A DNA stretch of 64,000 bases from Myxococcales bacterium (GCA_016720545.1 JADKKK010000015.1:44872-108871); one strand, 5' to 3'. Positions 8,077 to 17,438 are shown, counted from the stretch's first letter. Program-made: numbers and translations. The notes: generated from the sequence alone by a model not told the origin.

Positions 8077-9318
8077 ATGTCCTCCTCGTTCCCCACCACG
8101 ATGCGCTCGTTGGCGAGCCAGTCCTCGGCTGGCGCGCGGCTCCTGCTCGTGTCGGCGGCGGCGCTCGCGTGCGGGTGGGTCGTGTGGTTCGTGCGCGCGC
8201 GGGTGCCGGTGTACGCGGCCTCGGAGCACGCGCGCCTCGAGGTGGAGCGGGCGACCCACCCCGTGGACGCCCAGGTCACGGGGCGCGTGGTCGCCGCGCG
8301 GCTCGCGCTCGAGGCCCATGTAGCGGCGGGCGACGTGCTGGTGGAGCTCGACGCGGTCGCCGAGCGACTCCAGCTCGCCCAGGCTCGCGCGAAGCTCGGG
8401 GGGCTCGCGACCGAGCTCGAGGCTACGCGGCGCCAGGTGGCGGCCGAGGAGCGCGCGGTCGTGGCGTTTCGTCAGCAGCTCGGCGCCGCCCTCGGCGAGG
8501 CAGAGAGTCGCCTCCGCGAGGGGCAGATCCTCACGCGCGCCGCCAAGGCGGAGGCCGAGCGCAACCGCCGCATGCACGCCGAGGCCATCGTGTCGCTCGC
8601 CGAGCTCGATCGCGCGCAGGCCGAGGCGGATCGTCGGGCGGCCGCGGAGGTGGGGCTCCGCGCGACCGTCGACCGCGTCCGTCGCGAGTCGACGACCGGC
8701 GAGGCCGATCGTCAAGCGCGGGTGGCGACCCTCGAGCGCGAGGCCGCGCGGCTCGAGGCCGAACGTTCCGCGCTCACGGCGAGCGTGCTGTCTCTCGAAT
8801 ACGAGATCGAGCGGCGCACCATCCGCGCGCCGGCCACGGGTCGCGTGGGCGAGATTGGCACGGCCCGCGTGGGCTCGGTGCTCGCGCAAGGCGCGCACGT
8901 CGCGACGATCGTGGCCAGTGGTGGGCTGCGGGTCGTCGCCTCGTTCGAGCCGGCCGGAGCGCTCGGGCGCGTCCGCCCCGGGCAGCGCGCGCGCGTGCGT
9001 CTCGACGGCTTTCCCTGGACCGAATACGGCGCGGTCGACGCGACCGTGACCGAGGTCGCCACCGAGCTCCGTGACGGGCGAGTGCGCGTCGAGCTCGGCG
9101 TGAGCCCTGACCCGTCGTCCCGAATCCCGCTTCAGCACGGCCTCCCCGGGGTGGTGGAGGTCACGGTCGAGGAGGTCACGCCGGCGACCCTCGTGCTGCG
9201 CGCCGCGGGCCGGTTCGGCGCGAAACCACCGCCGCCCCTCGCGCCTGCTGCACCTCTCGCACCCGCCGCACCCGCCGCACCCGCCGCCCCTCTCCAGGGT
9301 GCGCCGAAGGCCCCGTAA
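8077..9318 (+). CDS. HlyD-family adaptor of peptide exporter
   Basis: A 413-residue periplasmic adaptor protein. Residues about 20-40 form one membrane anchor (LLLVSAAALACGWVVWFV). A biotinyl-lipoyl-like half motif (VDAQVTGRVVAARLALEAHVAAGDVLVELD) is followed by a long coiled-coil hairpin (about 85-225), then the second lipoyl half (RTIRAPATGRVGEIGTARVGSVLAQGAHVATIV) and a beta-barrel domain. The C-terminus has Pro/Ala repeats. It would link the ABC exporter in the inner membrane to an outer-membrane channel, as NHLM-type secretion proteins do. Its TAA stop overlaps the ATG of the C39 transporter (TAATG). The start at 8077 is the first ATG just before the membrane anchor. Confidence 0.85.
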   Translation: MSSSFPTTMRSLASQSSAGARLLLVSAAALACGWVVWFVRARVPVYAASEHARLEVERATHPVDAQVTGRVVAARLALEAHVAAGDVLVELDAVAERLQLAQARAKLGGLATELEATRRQVAAEERAVVAFRQQLGAALGEAESRLREGQILTRAAKAEAERNRRMHAEAIVSLAELDRAQAEADRRAAAEVGLRATVDRVRRESTTGEADRQARVATLEREAARLEAERSALTASVLSLEYEIERRTIRAPATGRVGEIGTARVGSVLAQGAHVATIVASGGLRVVASFEPAGALGRVRPGQRARVRLDGFPWTEYGAVDATVTEVATELRDGRVRVELGVSPDPSSRIPLQHGLPGVVEVTVEEVTPATLVLRAAGRFGAKPPPPLAPAAPLAPAAPAAPAAPLQGAPKAP

Positions 9319-12032
9319 TGGCGACGGCGGCTGACGCTGAGAGAGAGAGAGGGTTCCGACCGACGTTCTTCGCGCCCGAGGTGGTGCAGACCTCGGCGAT
9401 GGACTGCGGGCCCGCGTCGCTCAAGTGCCTCCTGGCGGGGTTCGGCGTGGACGTGAGCTACGGGCGACTCCGAGAGGCGTGCCAGACCGACGTCGACGGG
9501 ACGTCGATCGACGTGATGGAGGAGGTGGCCAATCAGCTTGGGCTGCGCGCCGAGCAAATGATGCTGCCGCTCGATCACCTCCTGCTGCCGGAGACCGACG
9601 TGTTCCCGGCCATGCTGGTGATCCAGAACCCGGACGGAAACACGCACTTCATCGTCGTGTGGAGGCGCCTCGGCGGGCTCGCGCAAATCATGGATCCTGC
9701 GACCGGTCGCCGCTGGATCCCCGAAGAAGAGCTCCTGGCGAGCGCCTACCAACACGCGATGCCGCTCCCCGCCGACGCGTGGCGCGAGTGGGCCGGTTCG
9801 AGCGACTTTCTCGCGGCGCTCCGCGCGAGGCTCGGCGCGATCGGCGCCTCCGTCGAGGGGAGCGCGCTCGTGGCCCGAGCCCTGGAAGACCCCACCTGGA
9901 GGGGGCTCTCGGCGCTCGACGCATCCACCCGAATGACCGCGACTCTGGTGCGCTCGGGGGCAGTCGATCGAGGGGCGGCCGCGGCGCGTATGCTCCGCGC
10001 CTCGTTCGAAGAGGCCTGGGCCGAGCTCGCCGCGGGGAGGCTCGAGACCTCTATCCCTGCGTCGTTCTTCAGCGCCGGACCTCTCGACGCCGACGACGAA
10101 GGGAGCGAGCGCGTGCTCCTCCGCGGGGCGGTCCTCGTCCAGGTCCGCCGCGACAGAGCCCCGGTCGGGCGCGACGCGGGCGCTTCGGGCGAGGCCCCCG
10201 CGCTCTCGCCCGAGCTCGCGGCGGCGCTCCACGAGGCGCCCGCCGCGCCGCTCCGCGGCCTCGTGAAGATGCTGCGCGAAGACGGCATGTTGACCCCGCT
10301 GCTCGTCGCGGGCGCGGCCCTCTTCGCCACCGTGGGCGCGGTGCTGGAGGCGCTCATCCTGCGGGGCCTCCTCGACGTGGGGCGCCACCTCGCCACGTGG
10401 GAGCAGCGCGCGGGCGCGCTCGCGGCGCTCGTGATCTTCTTCGCGTGCCTCGTGGGGCTGGAGGTGCCGCTCGTCGCGAGCAGCCTCCGTATGGGACGAG
10501 ACCTCGAGACCCGCCTTCGCATGGCGTTCCTCGCGAAGATTCCACGGCTCGGCGATCGGTACTTCCACAGCCGCCCGACCTCCGACATGACCCACCGCGC
10601 CCACGCCATCCACGCGGTGAGGCAGCTCCCCGCGCTCGGGTACCGCCTCCTCCGCTCGGTGGCGGAGCTCGTCGTCACGGCCGCGGGGCTCGTGTGGCTC
10701 GATCCGGCGAGCGCGCCGATCGTGCTCGCCGCGGCGACCGTCGCGGTCGTCATCCCGTGGGCGATGTTGTCCACGTTGGTCGAACGAGACCTGAAGGTGC
10801 ACGCCTATCAGGGCTCGCTCACACGCTATTACCTCGACGCGCTCCTCGGGCTCATGGCGCTCCGCACGCACGGCGCCGAGCGCGCTCTCCGACGCGAGCA
10901 CGAGACCGTCCTCGGCGAGCTGCGCCGCTCGATGCATGGGCTCCTCAGCGCTTCGGTGACCGTGGAGTCGCTGGACGGGCTGGTGGGCGTCGTCGTGGCG
11001 GTCTGGCTCCTCTTTCACTATCTCGGCGGTGGACGAGAGCCGGCGGGCGCGCTCCTGCTCGTCTTTTGGGCGCTCCGTCTGCCGCTCGTGGGCCAGGAGA
11101 TAGCGATCTCCCTGCGGCAATATCCGTCGGTCCGGAACCTCACGCTGCGCCTCCTCGAGCCCCTCGGCGCGATCGAGGACGAGGCCAGCGTCGCGGCTCC
11201 GAGCGCTCCGCGCGAGGCCACGGGCCCCGTCACCGGCGTCGCGATCGAGCTCGAGGGCCTGTCGGTGCGGGCCGCCGGGAAGACCATCCTCGAGGACGTG
11301 AGCCTCCGCGTCGCGCCGGGGGAGCACGTCGCCATCGTCGGGCCCTCTGGCGCAGGCAAATCGAGCCTCGTGGGCCTCCTGCTCGGGTGGCATCGCCCGG
11401 CCGAAGGCGACGCGCGGGTCGACGGCGCCCCGCTGCGTGGAGAGCGCCTCGACCTCCTCCGCCTCGAGACCGCGTGGGTCGATCCCACAGTGCAGCTGTG
11501 GAATCGCTCCTTGCTCGAGAACCTCCGCTACGGCGCGCTCGCGGACAGCCCCGCGCTCGCGACCGTGCTCGAGGACGCGGGGGTCCTCGGCATCCTCGAC
11601 GGGCTCCCGGAGGGTCTCGGGAGCTCGCTCGGCGACGGCGGCGCGCTCGTGTCGGGCGGGGAGGGGCAGCGCGTGCGCCTCGCCCGCGCGATGCTCCGCG
11701 CGAAGAGCCGCCTCGTCGTCCTCGACGAGCCCTTTCGCGGCCTCGATCGCGAGCGACGGGGCGCTCTGCTCACGCGATCGCGCGAGCTGTGGAGCGCGGC
11801 GACCCTGCTCTGCGTCACCCACGACGTCGGCGACACACTCGGCTTTCCGCGGGTGCTCGTCGTCGACGAGGGACGCGTCGTCGAGGACGGGCCTCCGCAC
11901 GAGCTCGCCGCGCAGGAGGGCTCTCGCTACCGCGCGCTGCTCGACGCGGAGCACATGGTGCAGCGCGGCCTGTGGCAGGATCCGAGCTGGCGCCGGCTCA
12001 CTCTCCGCGGCGGGCGGCTCGAGGAGCGATGA
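9318..12032 (+). CDS. Peptidase-containing ABC transporter (C39 PCAT)
   Basis: A 904-residue exporter with its own leader protease. The N-terminal C39 domain (about 15-150) carries the catalytic Cys30 (QTSAMDCGPAS), His110 (GNTHFIVVW) and Asp126 (MDPATG). A long spacer leads to a six-helix membrane domain (about 325-610) and an ATPase domain with Walker A GPSGAGKS near 675, signature SGGEGQRV near 779 and Walker B RLVVLDEP near 800. Such proteins cut a precursor after a double-glycine-type leader and export the core peptide; they belong with the NHLM bacteriocin export families. All catalytic residues look intact. No modification enzyme or clear precursor is adjacent. Confidence 0.92.
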   Translation: MATAADAERERGFRPTFFAPEVVQTSAMDCGPASLKCLLAGFGVDVSYGRLREACQTDVDGTSIDVMEEVANQLGLRAEQMMLPLDHLLLPETDVFPAMLVIQNPDGNTHFIVVWRRLGGLAQIMDPATGRRWIPEEELLASAYQHAMPLPADAWREWAGSSDFLAALRARLGAIGASVEGSALVARALEDPTWRGLSALDASTRMTATLVRSGAVDRGAAAARMLRASFEEAWAELAAGRLETSIPASFFSAGPLDADDEGSERVLLRGAVLVQVRRDRAPVGRDAGASGEAPALSPELAAALHEAPAAPLRGLVKMLREDGMLTPLLVAGAALFATVGAVLEALILRGLLDVGRHLATWEQRAGALAALVIFFACLVGLEVPLVASSLRMGRDLETRLRMAFLAKIPRLGDRYFHSRPTSDMTHRAHAIHAVRQLPALGYRLLRSVAELVVTAAGLVWLDPASAPIVLAAATVAVVIPWAMLSTLVERDLKVHAYQGSLTRYYLDALLGLMALRTHGAERALRREHETVLGELRRSMHGLLSASVTVESLDGLVGVVVAVWLLFHYLGGGREPAGALLLVFWALRLPLVGQEIAISLRQYPSVRNLTLRLLEPLGAIEDEASVAAPSAPREATGPVTGVAIELEGLSVRAAGKTILEDVSLRVAPGEHVAIVGPSGAGKSSLVGLLLGWHRPAEGDARVDGAPLRGERLDLLRLETAWVDPTVQLWNRSLLENLRYGALADSPALATVLEDAGVLGILDGLPEGLGSSLGDGGALVSGGEGQRVRLARAMLRAKSRLVVLDEPFRGLDRERRGALLTRSRELWSAATLLCVTHDVGDTLGFPRVLVVDEGRVVEDGPPHELAAQEGSRYRALLDAEHMVQRGLWQDPSWRRLTLRGGRLEER

Positions 12033-14173
12033 CGCGCGCGCTCTCGGACGACCTACGCGCGTCGTGCTGGCCGGTCGAGCTCGCCGGCGAGGCGCTGTCG
12101 GCGCTCGCGCGCGCGCCCGGCCTCGGGCTGACCGCCGGGACGGGGGCCTCGCCCGGGGAGCCGCCGCAGGGGGTCCTGCGCGAGCCCGCGTCGTTCGGGC
12201 GGTGGATCGACACCGCGGCGCGCTCGCTCCAAATCGAGCTCGAGCCATTTCATCCGACCTATCAGAAGCTCGAGGTCGAGCTCGAGAAGACGGGGCCGAA
12301 GGTGCTCTCGGTCTCCCACGAGGGCAGCGCGCACCTGCTCCTCTACGTGCGAAGGCGAGGGGCCTCGGCGTGCCTCCTCGGTCGCGATGGCGCCTTGCGC
12401 GCGGTGCTCGCGAGCGAGCTCTGCGCGGCCCTGCGTTCCGGCCTCGACGTCGAGTCCGAGCGTCGCGTCGAGCGCTTGCTCGATCGAGCGAACGTGGTCC
12501 CCGCGCGGAGGAGCCGGGCGCGCGACGCCATCCTCCGCGAGGCGCTCGGTGGGCGGGTGCTCGAGGCGGGGTGGATCGTGGCGCTGCCGCCGAGCGCGCC
12601 CTTCGTGGATCAGCTCCGGCAGGCGGGCCTGCCCCGGCGCGCCGCCGCCATCGTGGCCTGCCAGGTCGCGCTTCAAGGCCTCGCGATGCTCGCGTGGTGG
12701 GTGGTCGGCAAGGGCGCCCTCGAGGGGCGGCTCGAGCCGGGGTGGCTCGTGGCCTGGGCGCTGCTCCTCACGACCGCCGTGCCTCTCCGGAGCCTCACCG
12801 CGTGGTGGCAAGGGGCGGCGGCGCTCGAGGTCTCGGTGCTGCTCAAGCGCCGGATGTTGGCCGGCGCGCTCCACCTCGAGCCCGAAGAGACACGCCACCA
12901 GGGGTCGGGCCAGCTCCTCGGCCGCGTCATCGAGTCGGAGGCGCTCGAGTCGCTCGTGACCACGGGGGCGCTGGGGAGCGTGCTCGCGATCGTCGAGGTG
13001 CTGGTCGCCGTGGTGATCCTCGCGAGCGGCCCCAGCGGCCTCGGAGGCGCCGCGCTCTTCGCGGCGTGCGCGGCGGTGGTCGTCGTCCTCTCGTGGGGCT
13101 TCTTGCGGAGGCTGCGCGCGTGGACCGTCGCGCGCCTCGAGATGACCCACGATCTCGTGGAGCGCATGGTCGGGCACCGCACGCGGCTCGCGCAGGAGCC
13201 GCGCGCGACGTGGCACCTCGAAGAAGACGCGCAGCTCTCGCGCTACGTGGAGCGCTCCGCCGCGATGGACCGGCTCTCGACGGTGCTCGCGGCCGCGCCG
13301 GGCGTCTGGCTGCTCGTGGGGCTCTCGTCGATCGTGCCGTCGTTCGTGTCCGGTCAGACCACGGGAGCCGGGCTGGCGCTCGGAGTGGGCGGCGTGCTCC
13401 TCGCGCACGGAGCGCTCGCGAAGCTCTCCGGAGGTGTGGGCTCTCTCCTCGGCGCGCAGGTCGCGTGGTCGCAAGCGGGCGAGCTCTTTCGCGCGGGCGG
13501 GCGCGAGGAGCAGGCGCGCCGCGCCGCGCTCGTCGCTGTCGGGATGGAAAGCGCTGCGGGCGGCGCCCTCGTGGAGGCGCGCGATCTCACCTTCCGCTAC
13601 CCGTCGCGCCCGGAGCCCGTGCTTCGAGGCGTGGGCCTCCGCGTCCAGCTCGGCGATCGGCTGCTCTTGCAGGGGCCGTCCGGGGGAGGGAAGTCGACCC
13701 TGGGCGCCTTGCTCACCGGGCTCCGCGCGCCGGAGACCGGGCTCCTCCTGCTCGGGGGCCTCGACCGTCACACGCTCGGCGGCCACGGCTGGCGTCAACG
13801 GGTCGTCGCGGCGCCGCAGTTCCACGAGAACCACGTGCTCTCGGCCACGTTCGCGTTCAACCTGCTCATGGGGCGAGCCTGGCCCGCGCGACAGGAGGAC
13901 CTCGACCTCGCCACGACGGTCTGCGAGGAGCTCGGCCTCGGGGGCCTCCTCGAGCGCATGCCCGCGGGCCTGATGCAGATGGTGGGCGAGACGGGCTGGC
14001 AGCTCTCGCACGGAGAGCGGAGTCGCCTCTTCATCGCGCGCGCGCTCCTGCAGCGCGCGGACCTCGTCGTGCTCGACGAGAGCTTCGCCGCGCTGGATCC
14101 CGTGACGCTCGAGCGCGCGCTGCGGTGCGTGCTGGGGCGCGCGCGCACCCTGGTGGTGATCGCGCACCCGTGA
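12029..14173 (+). CDS. NHLM-type second ABC transporter, permease/ATPase
   Basis: A 714-residue ABC half-transporter without a C39 domain. The first 200 residues are an N-terminal domain typical of the companion transporter of NHLM export loci; membrane helices follow between about 215 and 475, and an ATPase domain with Walker A GPSGGGKST near 550, a modified signature LSHGERSRLFIARAL near 657 and Walker B DLVVLDESFAALDP. The start ATG overlaps the TGA of the PCAT gene (ATGA). In NHLM systems the peptidase transporter and this partner probably work as a pair. An HlyD-PCAT-ABC trio is the standard export module of proteusin-like RiPP clusters. Confidence 0.87.
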   Translation: MTRALSDDLRASCWPVELAGEALSALARAPGLGLTAGTGASPGEPPQGVLREPASFGRWIDTAARSLQIELEPFHPTYQKLEVELEKTGPKVLSVSHEGSAHLLLYVRRRGASACLLGRDGALRAVLASELCAALRSGLDVESERRVERLLDRANVVPARRSRARDAILREALGGRVLEAGWIVALPPSAPFVDQLRQAGLPRRAAAIVACQVALQGLAMLAWWVVGKGALEGRLEPGWLVAWALLLTTAVPLRSLTAWWQGAAALEVSVLLKRRMLAGALHLEPEETRHQGSGQLLGRVIESEALESLVTTGALGSVLAIVEVLVAVVILASGPSGLGGAALFAACAAVVVVLSWGFLRRLRAWTVARLEMTHDLVERMVGHRTRLAQEPRATWHLEEDAQLSRYVERSAAMDRLSTVLAAAPGVWLLVGLSSIVPSFVSGQTTGAGLALGVGGVLLAHGALAKLSGGVGSLLGAQVAWSQAGELFRAGGREEQARRAALVAVGMESAAGGALVEARDLTFRYPSRPEPVLRGVGLRVQLGDRLLLQGPSGGGKSTLGALLTGLRAPETGLLLLGGLDRHTLGGHGWRQRVVAAPQFHENHVLSATFAFNLLMGRAWPARQEDLDLATTVCEELGLGGLLERMPAGLMQMVGETGWQLSHGERSRLFIARALLQRADLVVLDESFAALDPVTLERALRCVLGRARTLVVIAHP

Positions 14174-14187
14174 GCGCACCCGTGAGG

Positions 14188-14205
14188 GCGGCGTTTCTAC
14201 GCCGC
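14188..14205 (+). terminator. Possible terminator hairpin after the exporter operon
   Basis: GCGGCGT-TTCT-ACGCCGC forms a perfect seven-pair stem with a four-base loop, 14 bases past the last stop. No U-run follows, so it may only be an mRNA-end stabiliser. Confidence 0.35.
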
Positions 14206-14224
14206 TGATCCCGCCCCCCCCGGG

Positions 14225-14318
14225 AAGTCGGCGCCCACGATGCGCGGGGCGCGGCGGCGTCGACGATGGGGAGGGCTGCTCACGGATGGAGCCGCGGCCC
14301 CAGGAGCTCTGGGTCGAC
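14225..14318 (-). pseudogene. Remnant of a peptide-arginase gene
   Basis: The minus strand from 14273 to 14226 reads LPIVDAAAPRIVGADF, against LPIVDAAARALRIVGADF in the arginase at 27075-28337 (its residues 357-374). The DNA matches closely over about 55 bases (14225-14281 against 27217-27279) with a few substitutions and small indels. Upstream the frame is broken by an indel, though a DVDP-like stretch near 14308-14318 may match the metal-binding DVDVLDP. Immediately downstream it runs into a stop. It is a short vestige of a second copy, lying against the peptide exporter. Confidence 0.6.
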
Positions 14319-14335
14319 GTCGGGCTCGCGGGCGC

Positions 14336-15040
14336 TCATGCCCCTCGCGCGTGACCGAGCTCGCTCGGGCGGATGCGCCCGTCCTCCATCTCGTAGAGCG
14401 CGTCGAACACGTCGAGGGCGCGGTGATCGTGCGTGACCACCAGCACCGCCGCGCCGCGCTCGTGCGCGACCTTCTGGAAGAGCTCCATGACGACGCGGCT
14501 CCGGACGCTGTCGAGGGCCGCGGTCGGCTCGTCCGCGAGGATGAGCGAGGGATCGTTCGCGAGCGCGCGCGCGATCGCCACGCGCTGCTGCTCTCCGCCG
14601 CTCAGCATCTCGGGGTACGAGGCCTCGCGATTGCCCACGTCGAGATACGCGAGGAGCTCGCGCGCGCGGCGACGGCCGTCGGTCTTGCCGCCGAGCTCGC
14701 AGGCGATCTCCACGTTCTCGCGCGCGGTGAGGAACGACGTGAGGTTCGCCTTCTGGAAAACGAAGCCGAGGTGGCGTCTGCGCAAGAGGGCGAGATCGGC
14801 GAGGGGCACGCCGTCCTTGACGACGAGGCGCCCCTCGAAGAACACCTCGCCGGTGTCGGCGGGCGACACGAAGCCGAGCGCCTTGATGAGCGTGGATTTT
14901 CCCGAGCCGCTGGGCCCGAGGAGCGCCACGACGGTGCCGGGCGCGATCGTGAGGCTCACGTCGTCGAGCGCCACCACGCTACCCGAGCCGGCTCCGTAGG
15001 TCTTGGTGAGGCCCACCGCCCGAACTGCGTCCTCCACCAT
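14336..15040 (-). CDS. ABC transporter ATPase, DevA/LolD/MacB type
   Basis: A 234-residue ATPase. Walker A is GPSGSGKST (about 40-48), the Q-loop FVFQKANL, the signature LSGGEQQRVAIARA near 143, Walker B LILADEPTAALD and the H-loop VTHDHR. It pairs with the FtsX-type permease and HlyD adaptor encoded just upstream, forming a MacB/DevBCA-like tripartite exporter of lipids, lipoproteins or small toxic compounds. It is the last gene of the TetR-led operon and starts eight bases after the permease stop. Confidence 0.9.
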   Translation of the reverse strand: MVEDAVRAVGLTKTYGAGSGSVVALDDVSLTIAPGTVVALLGPSGSGKSTLIKALGFVSPADTGEVFFEGRLVVKDGVPLADLALLRRRHLGFVFQKANLTSFLTARENVEIACELGGKTDGRRRARELLAYLDVGNREASYPEMLSGGEQQRVAIARALANDPSLILADEPTAALDSVRSRVVMELFQKVAHERGAAVLVVTHDHRALDVFDALYEMEDGRIRPSELGHARGA

Positions 15041-15048
15041 GGTTCCCC

Positions 15049-16260
15049 CTATCCTTCCAGCGCGCGCGCGGGATCGATGCGCATGACGTGGTTCACGCCG
15101 AGGAAGCTCGCCAGCGTGACGATCGCGAGCGTGGCCATCGGGGCGACGAGGCTGATGGTCGGCGTGATGAGCACTCGTCTCGGAAAATTCGGATAGGCAA
15201 TTTCCCCCAGGACGAAGGCCACCATGTAGCCGAGCGCGCCGAGCAGCCAGGCCTGCTGGAGCACCAGCCCGAGGAGGCGGGAGCCGGGCGCCCCCATGAG
15301 CTTGAGGACTGCGAGATCGTGCGTCTTCTCCATCGTGAGGTTGTACATGACCATCATGACGATCACCGCGGCGGTGAGCGTGAGGATCACGGTGAAGAGG
15401 CCAATCTGCATGCGAGCACGCTGGACCACGCCGCCGAGGAGCAGCGCTTCTTCTTCGTCCTGGGAGTACACGGTCACGTCTCCCCAGCGCCGCAGGGTCG
15501 CTCGCACTTCTTCCACGCGGTGCGGATCGGTCTCGAGGAGCAGCGCCGCGACGGGCGGGGACGAGAGCGCGGGCGGCCTCCACCGCGGATCGGTCGCGAG
15601 GTCCTCGAGCCCCGGCTGGCTCCGCCCGAGGTCGGTGCGGCGGAGGCGCTCGACGATGCGATGACGCTCGAGGATGGTCGCCTCGGAGGGCTGGTCGAAC
15701 GCGACGAGCTGGGTGTCGGCGGCGGTCATGAACGCGACGGAGTCTCCCCCCGACGTGAGCGCGTTCTTCGTGAGCCCCACGACGCGGTACGTCTCGCCGG
15801 CGAGCTCCAGGGTCTCTCCGACTCCAAGGCCGAGCGACCCGTCGACGATCATCTCGCCGTGGGGCTGCGTCAGACGTCGGCCGCGCACGAGCGACAGCGA
15901 GCGCCCCGAATCGTCCGGCCAGCCGAGCCCCACGAGCGCGATGCGCATCACGGCGCCTCGATGCTCGCGCTGGATGAGCTGGTAGGTGTAGGGGCGCGCG
16001 CTCCGAACGCCCGGCACCGCCGCTGCGCGCGCTTCAATGCTGGGGTCGAGACGCGACCCCTCGGCGAAAGGCCCGCGCGTGTCGCGCTGGACGACCCACA
16101 GATTCGCGTGCATCGCGCGCGTGAGGATGGTGGCGTCGTCGACCATCCCAGCATAAATTCCCTGCATCGCGATGACGACGGTCAGGAGGAGACCGAGCCC
16201 CGCGGCGGTGCCGATGAAGCGCGCGAGGTGCCGACGAACGTCTCGTATCGCGAGGTTCAT
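15049..16260 (-). CDS. FtsX-like ABC permease, DevC/MacB type
   Basis: A 403-residue permease with the four-helix MacB/FtsX layout: one helix at the N-terminus (GLGLLLTVVIAMQGIYAGM), a large periplasmic domain (about 45-265), then three helices (IGLFTVILTLTAAVIVMMVMY, LLGALGYMVAFVLGEIAY, ISLVAPMATLAIVTLASFLG). The cytoplasmic coupling motif EKTHDLAVLKLMGAPGSRLL is typical. Its ATG overlaps the stop of the HlyD gene (ATGA), which decides the start. Confidence 0.88.
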   Translation of the reverse strand: MNLAIRDVRRHLARFIGTAAGLGLLLTVVIAMQGIYAGMVDDATILTRAMHANLWVVQRDTRGPFAEGSRLDPSIEARAAAVPGVRSARPYTYQLIQREHRGAVMRIALVGLGWPDDSGRSLSLVRGRRLTQPHGEMIVDGSLGLGVGETLELAGETYRVVGLTKNALTSGGDSVAFMTAADTQLVAFDQPSEATILERHRIVERLRRTDLGRSQPGLEDLATDPRWRPPALSSPPVAALLLETDPHRVEEVRATLRRWGDVTVYSQDEEEALLLGGVVQRARMQIGLFTVILTLTAAVIVMMVMYNLTMEKTHDLAVLKLMGAPGSRLLGLVLQQAWLLGALGYMVAFVLGEIAYPNFPRRVLITPTISLVAPMATLAIVTLASFLGVNHVMRIDPARALEG

Positions 16261-17438
16261 GGGCTCACCGCCGTCACCCACCGGCGCCCGACCACGAGCG
16301 GCGCGCCCGGCTTGGGTGCGCCAAGGAGCCTGTCCCCCTCGACGAGCCCCTCGAGCACCTCGACGTGGTCCTCCCCGGTGAGGCCGAATCGCGGGCGAAC
16401 GATGGCAATCTTTCCGCCGCTATCGACGTACACGAAGGGGCCCGCCTCGTCGTGATGCAGCATGCGGGTCGGGGCACGGAGCACGTTCTCGCGCCGGCCA
16501 AGCTCGATGCGCACGTCCGCGCGTTGACCGATGGCCACACGTCGATCGGCGCGGTCGGGCGTGACCTCGACGAGGAGCTCGTGCGTCTGACGGTCGGCCT
16601 CCCACGGGATCCGCGTCACCCGGCCCGGCACCGGAGACGTCTCGCGGGGGAAGAAGATGCCGCTGCGCTGGTCCAGCGCGAGGGAGGGTAGCACGGTCTC
16701 GTCCACCGCCGCGCTCACGTACACCCGGCTCGTGTCTACGATTCGAAGGACGGTCGAGCCGATCGAGACGGTGTCTCCGGGCTCCCGCAGGCGTCGCGTG
16801 ACGAGACCGTCGAACGGTGCGAGGAGCGTGGCGCGCACCATGGCGATGCGACGCTGCTCGGCGCCGCCCGCAGCGACGTCGATGCCGCGCGTGGCCTCCG
16901 ACCGCAGCGCGAGGACACGGTCGAGGTCCGCGCGTGCGAGCCGGAGGCGATCCACGCCGTCGTCGCGCTGCTGGCTCGTGATGGCGCCGCCGGCGAAGAG
17001 GGTCTGCGTGCGCGCAGCTTCCCGATCGGCGGTCGAGAGGAGCGACCGCGCGCGCTCTTCTTCGGCCGCGAGCCGCGAGAGCGAGGAGCGCGCCGCGGCC
17101 ACGCCGGTCTGCGCGGACCGGAGATCGGCCTTCGCTTGGTCGGTCTCGAGGCGGGCGAGCTCTTGCCCGAGCGTGACGCGCGCCCCCTCCTCGACGAGGA
17201 CCTGGCTCAGGCGACCCACGAGATCGAACCCCACCGCGGCCTCGCGCTGGCTCTCGATGGTCCCCCGACCGAACGCCTCCTGGATGATGGTGCCTCGCTC
17301 GACGCGAGTCGCCTCGACCTGCACAGGAGAGAAGATGCGGAACCAAACGACCACCGAGACGACGACGAGCAAGAGCAGCGGAAAGAGGCCGCGCCGCACC
17401 AGCGCCAGGCCACGACGCAGGAAGGAAGGGAACGCCAT
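16257..17438 (-). CDS. HlyD/DevB-family adaptor
   Basis: A 393-residue adaptor with an N-terminal anchor (about 17-36, LFPLLLLVVVSVVVWF), lipoyl halves (AVGFDLVGRLSQVLVEEGARVTLGQELARLE and ATLLAPFDGLVTRRLREPGDTVSIGSTVLRIV), a coiled-coil hairpin between them and a C-terminal beta-barrel/membrane-proximal region. It would connect the MacB-like ABC pair to an outer-membrane factor. The TolC-like gene at 19650-21195 is the nearest candidate partner. Confidence 0.87.
   Translation of the reverse strand: MAFPSFLRRGLALVRRGLFPLLLLVVVSVVVWFRIFSPVQVEATRVERGTIIQEAFGRGTIESQREAAVGFDLVGRLSQVLVEEGARVTLGQELARLETDQAKADLRSAQTGVAAARSSLSRLAAEEERARSLLSTADREAARTQTLFAGGAITSQQRDDGVDRLRLARADLDRVLALRSEATRGIDVAAGGAEQRRIAMVRATLLAPFDGLVTRRLREPGDTVSIGSTVLRIVDTSRVYVSAAVDETVLPSLALDQRSGIFFPRETSPVPGRVTRIPWEADRQTHELLVEVTPDRADRRVAIGQRADVRIELGRRENVLRAPTRMLHHDEAGPFVYVDSGGKIAIVRPRFGLTGEDHVEVLEGLVEGDRLLGAPKPGAPLVVGRRWVTAVSP

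Noticed and set aside
9425..14208. Very long open frames running through the PCAT and ABC genes in other registers (up to 1582 codons)
   Set aside because: Above 70% GC, alternative frames stay open by chance. Their translations are Arg/Pro/Ala-rich and match no family. The true frames carry C39 and Walker motifs.
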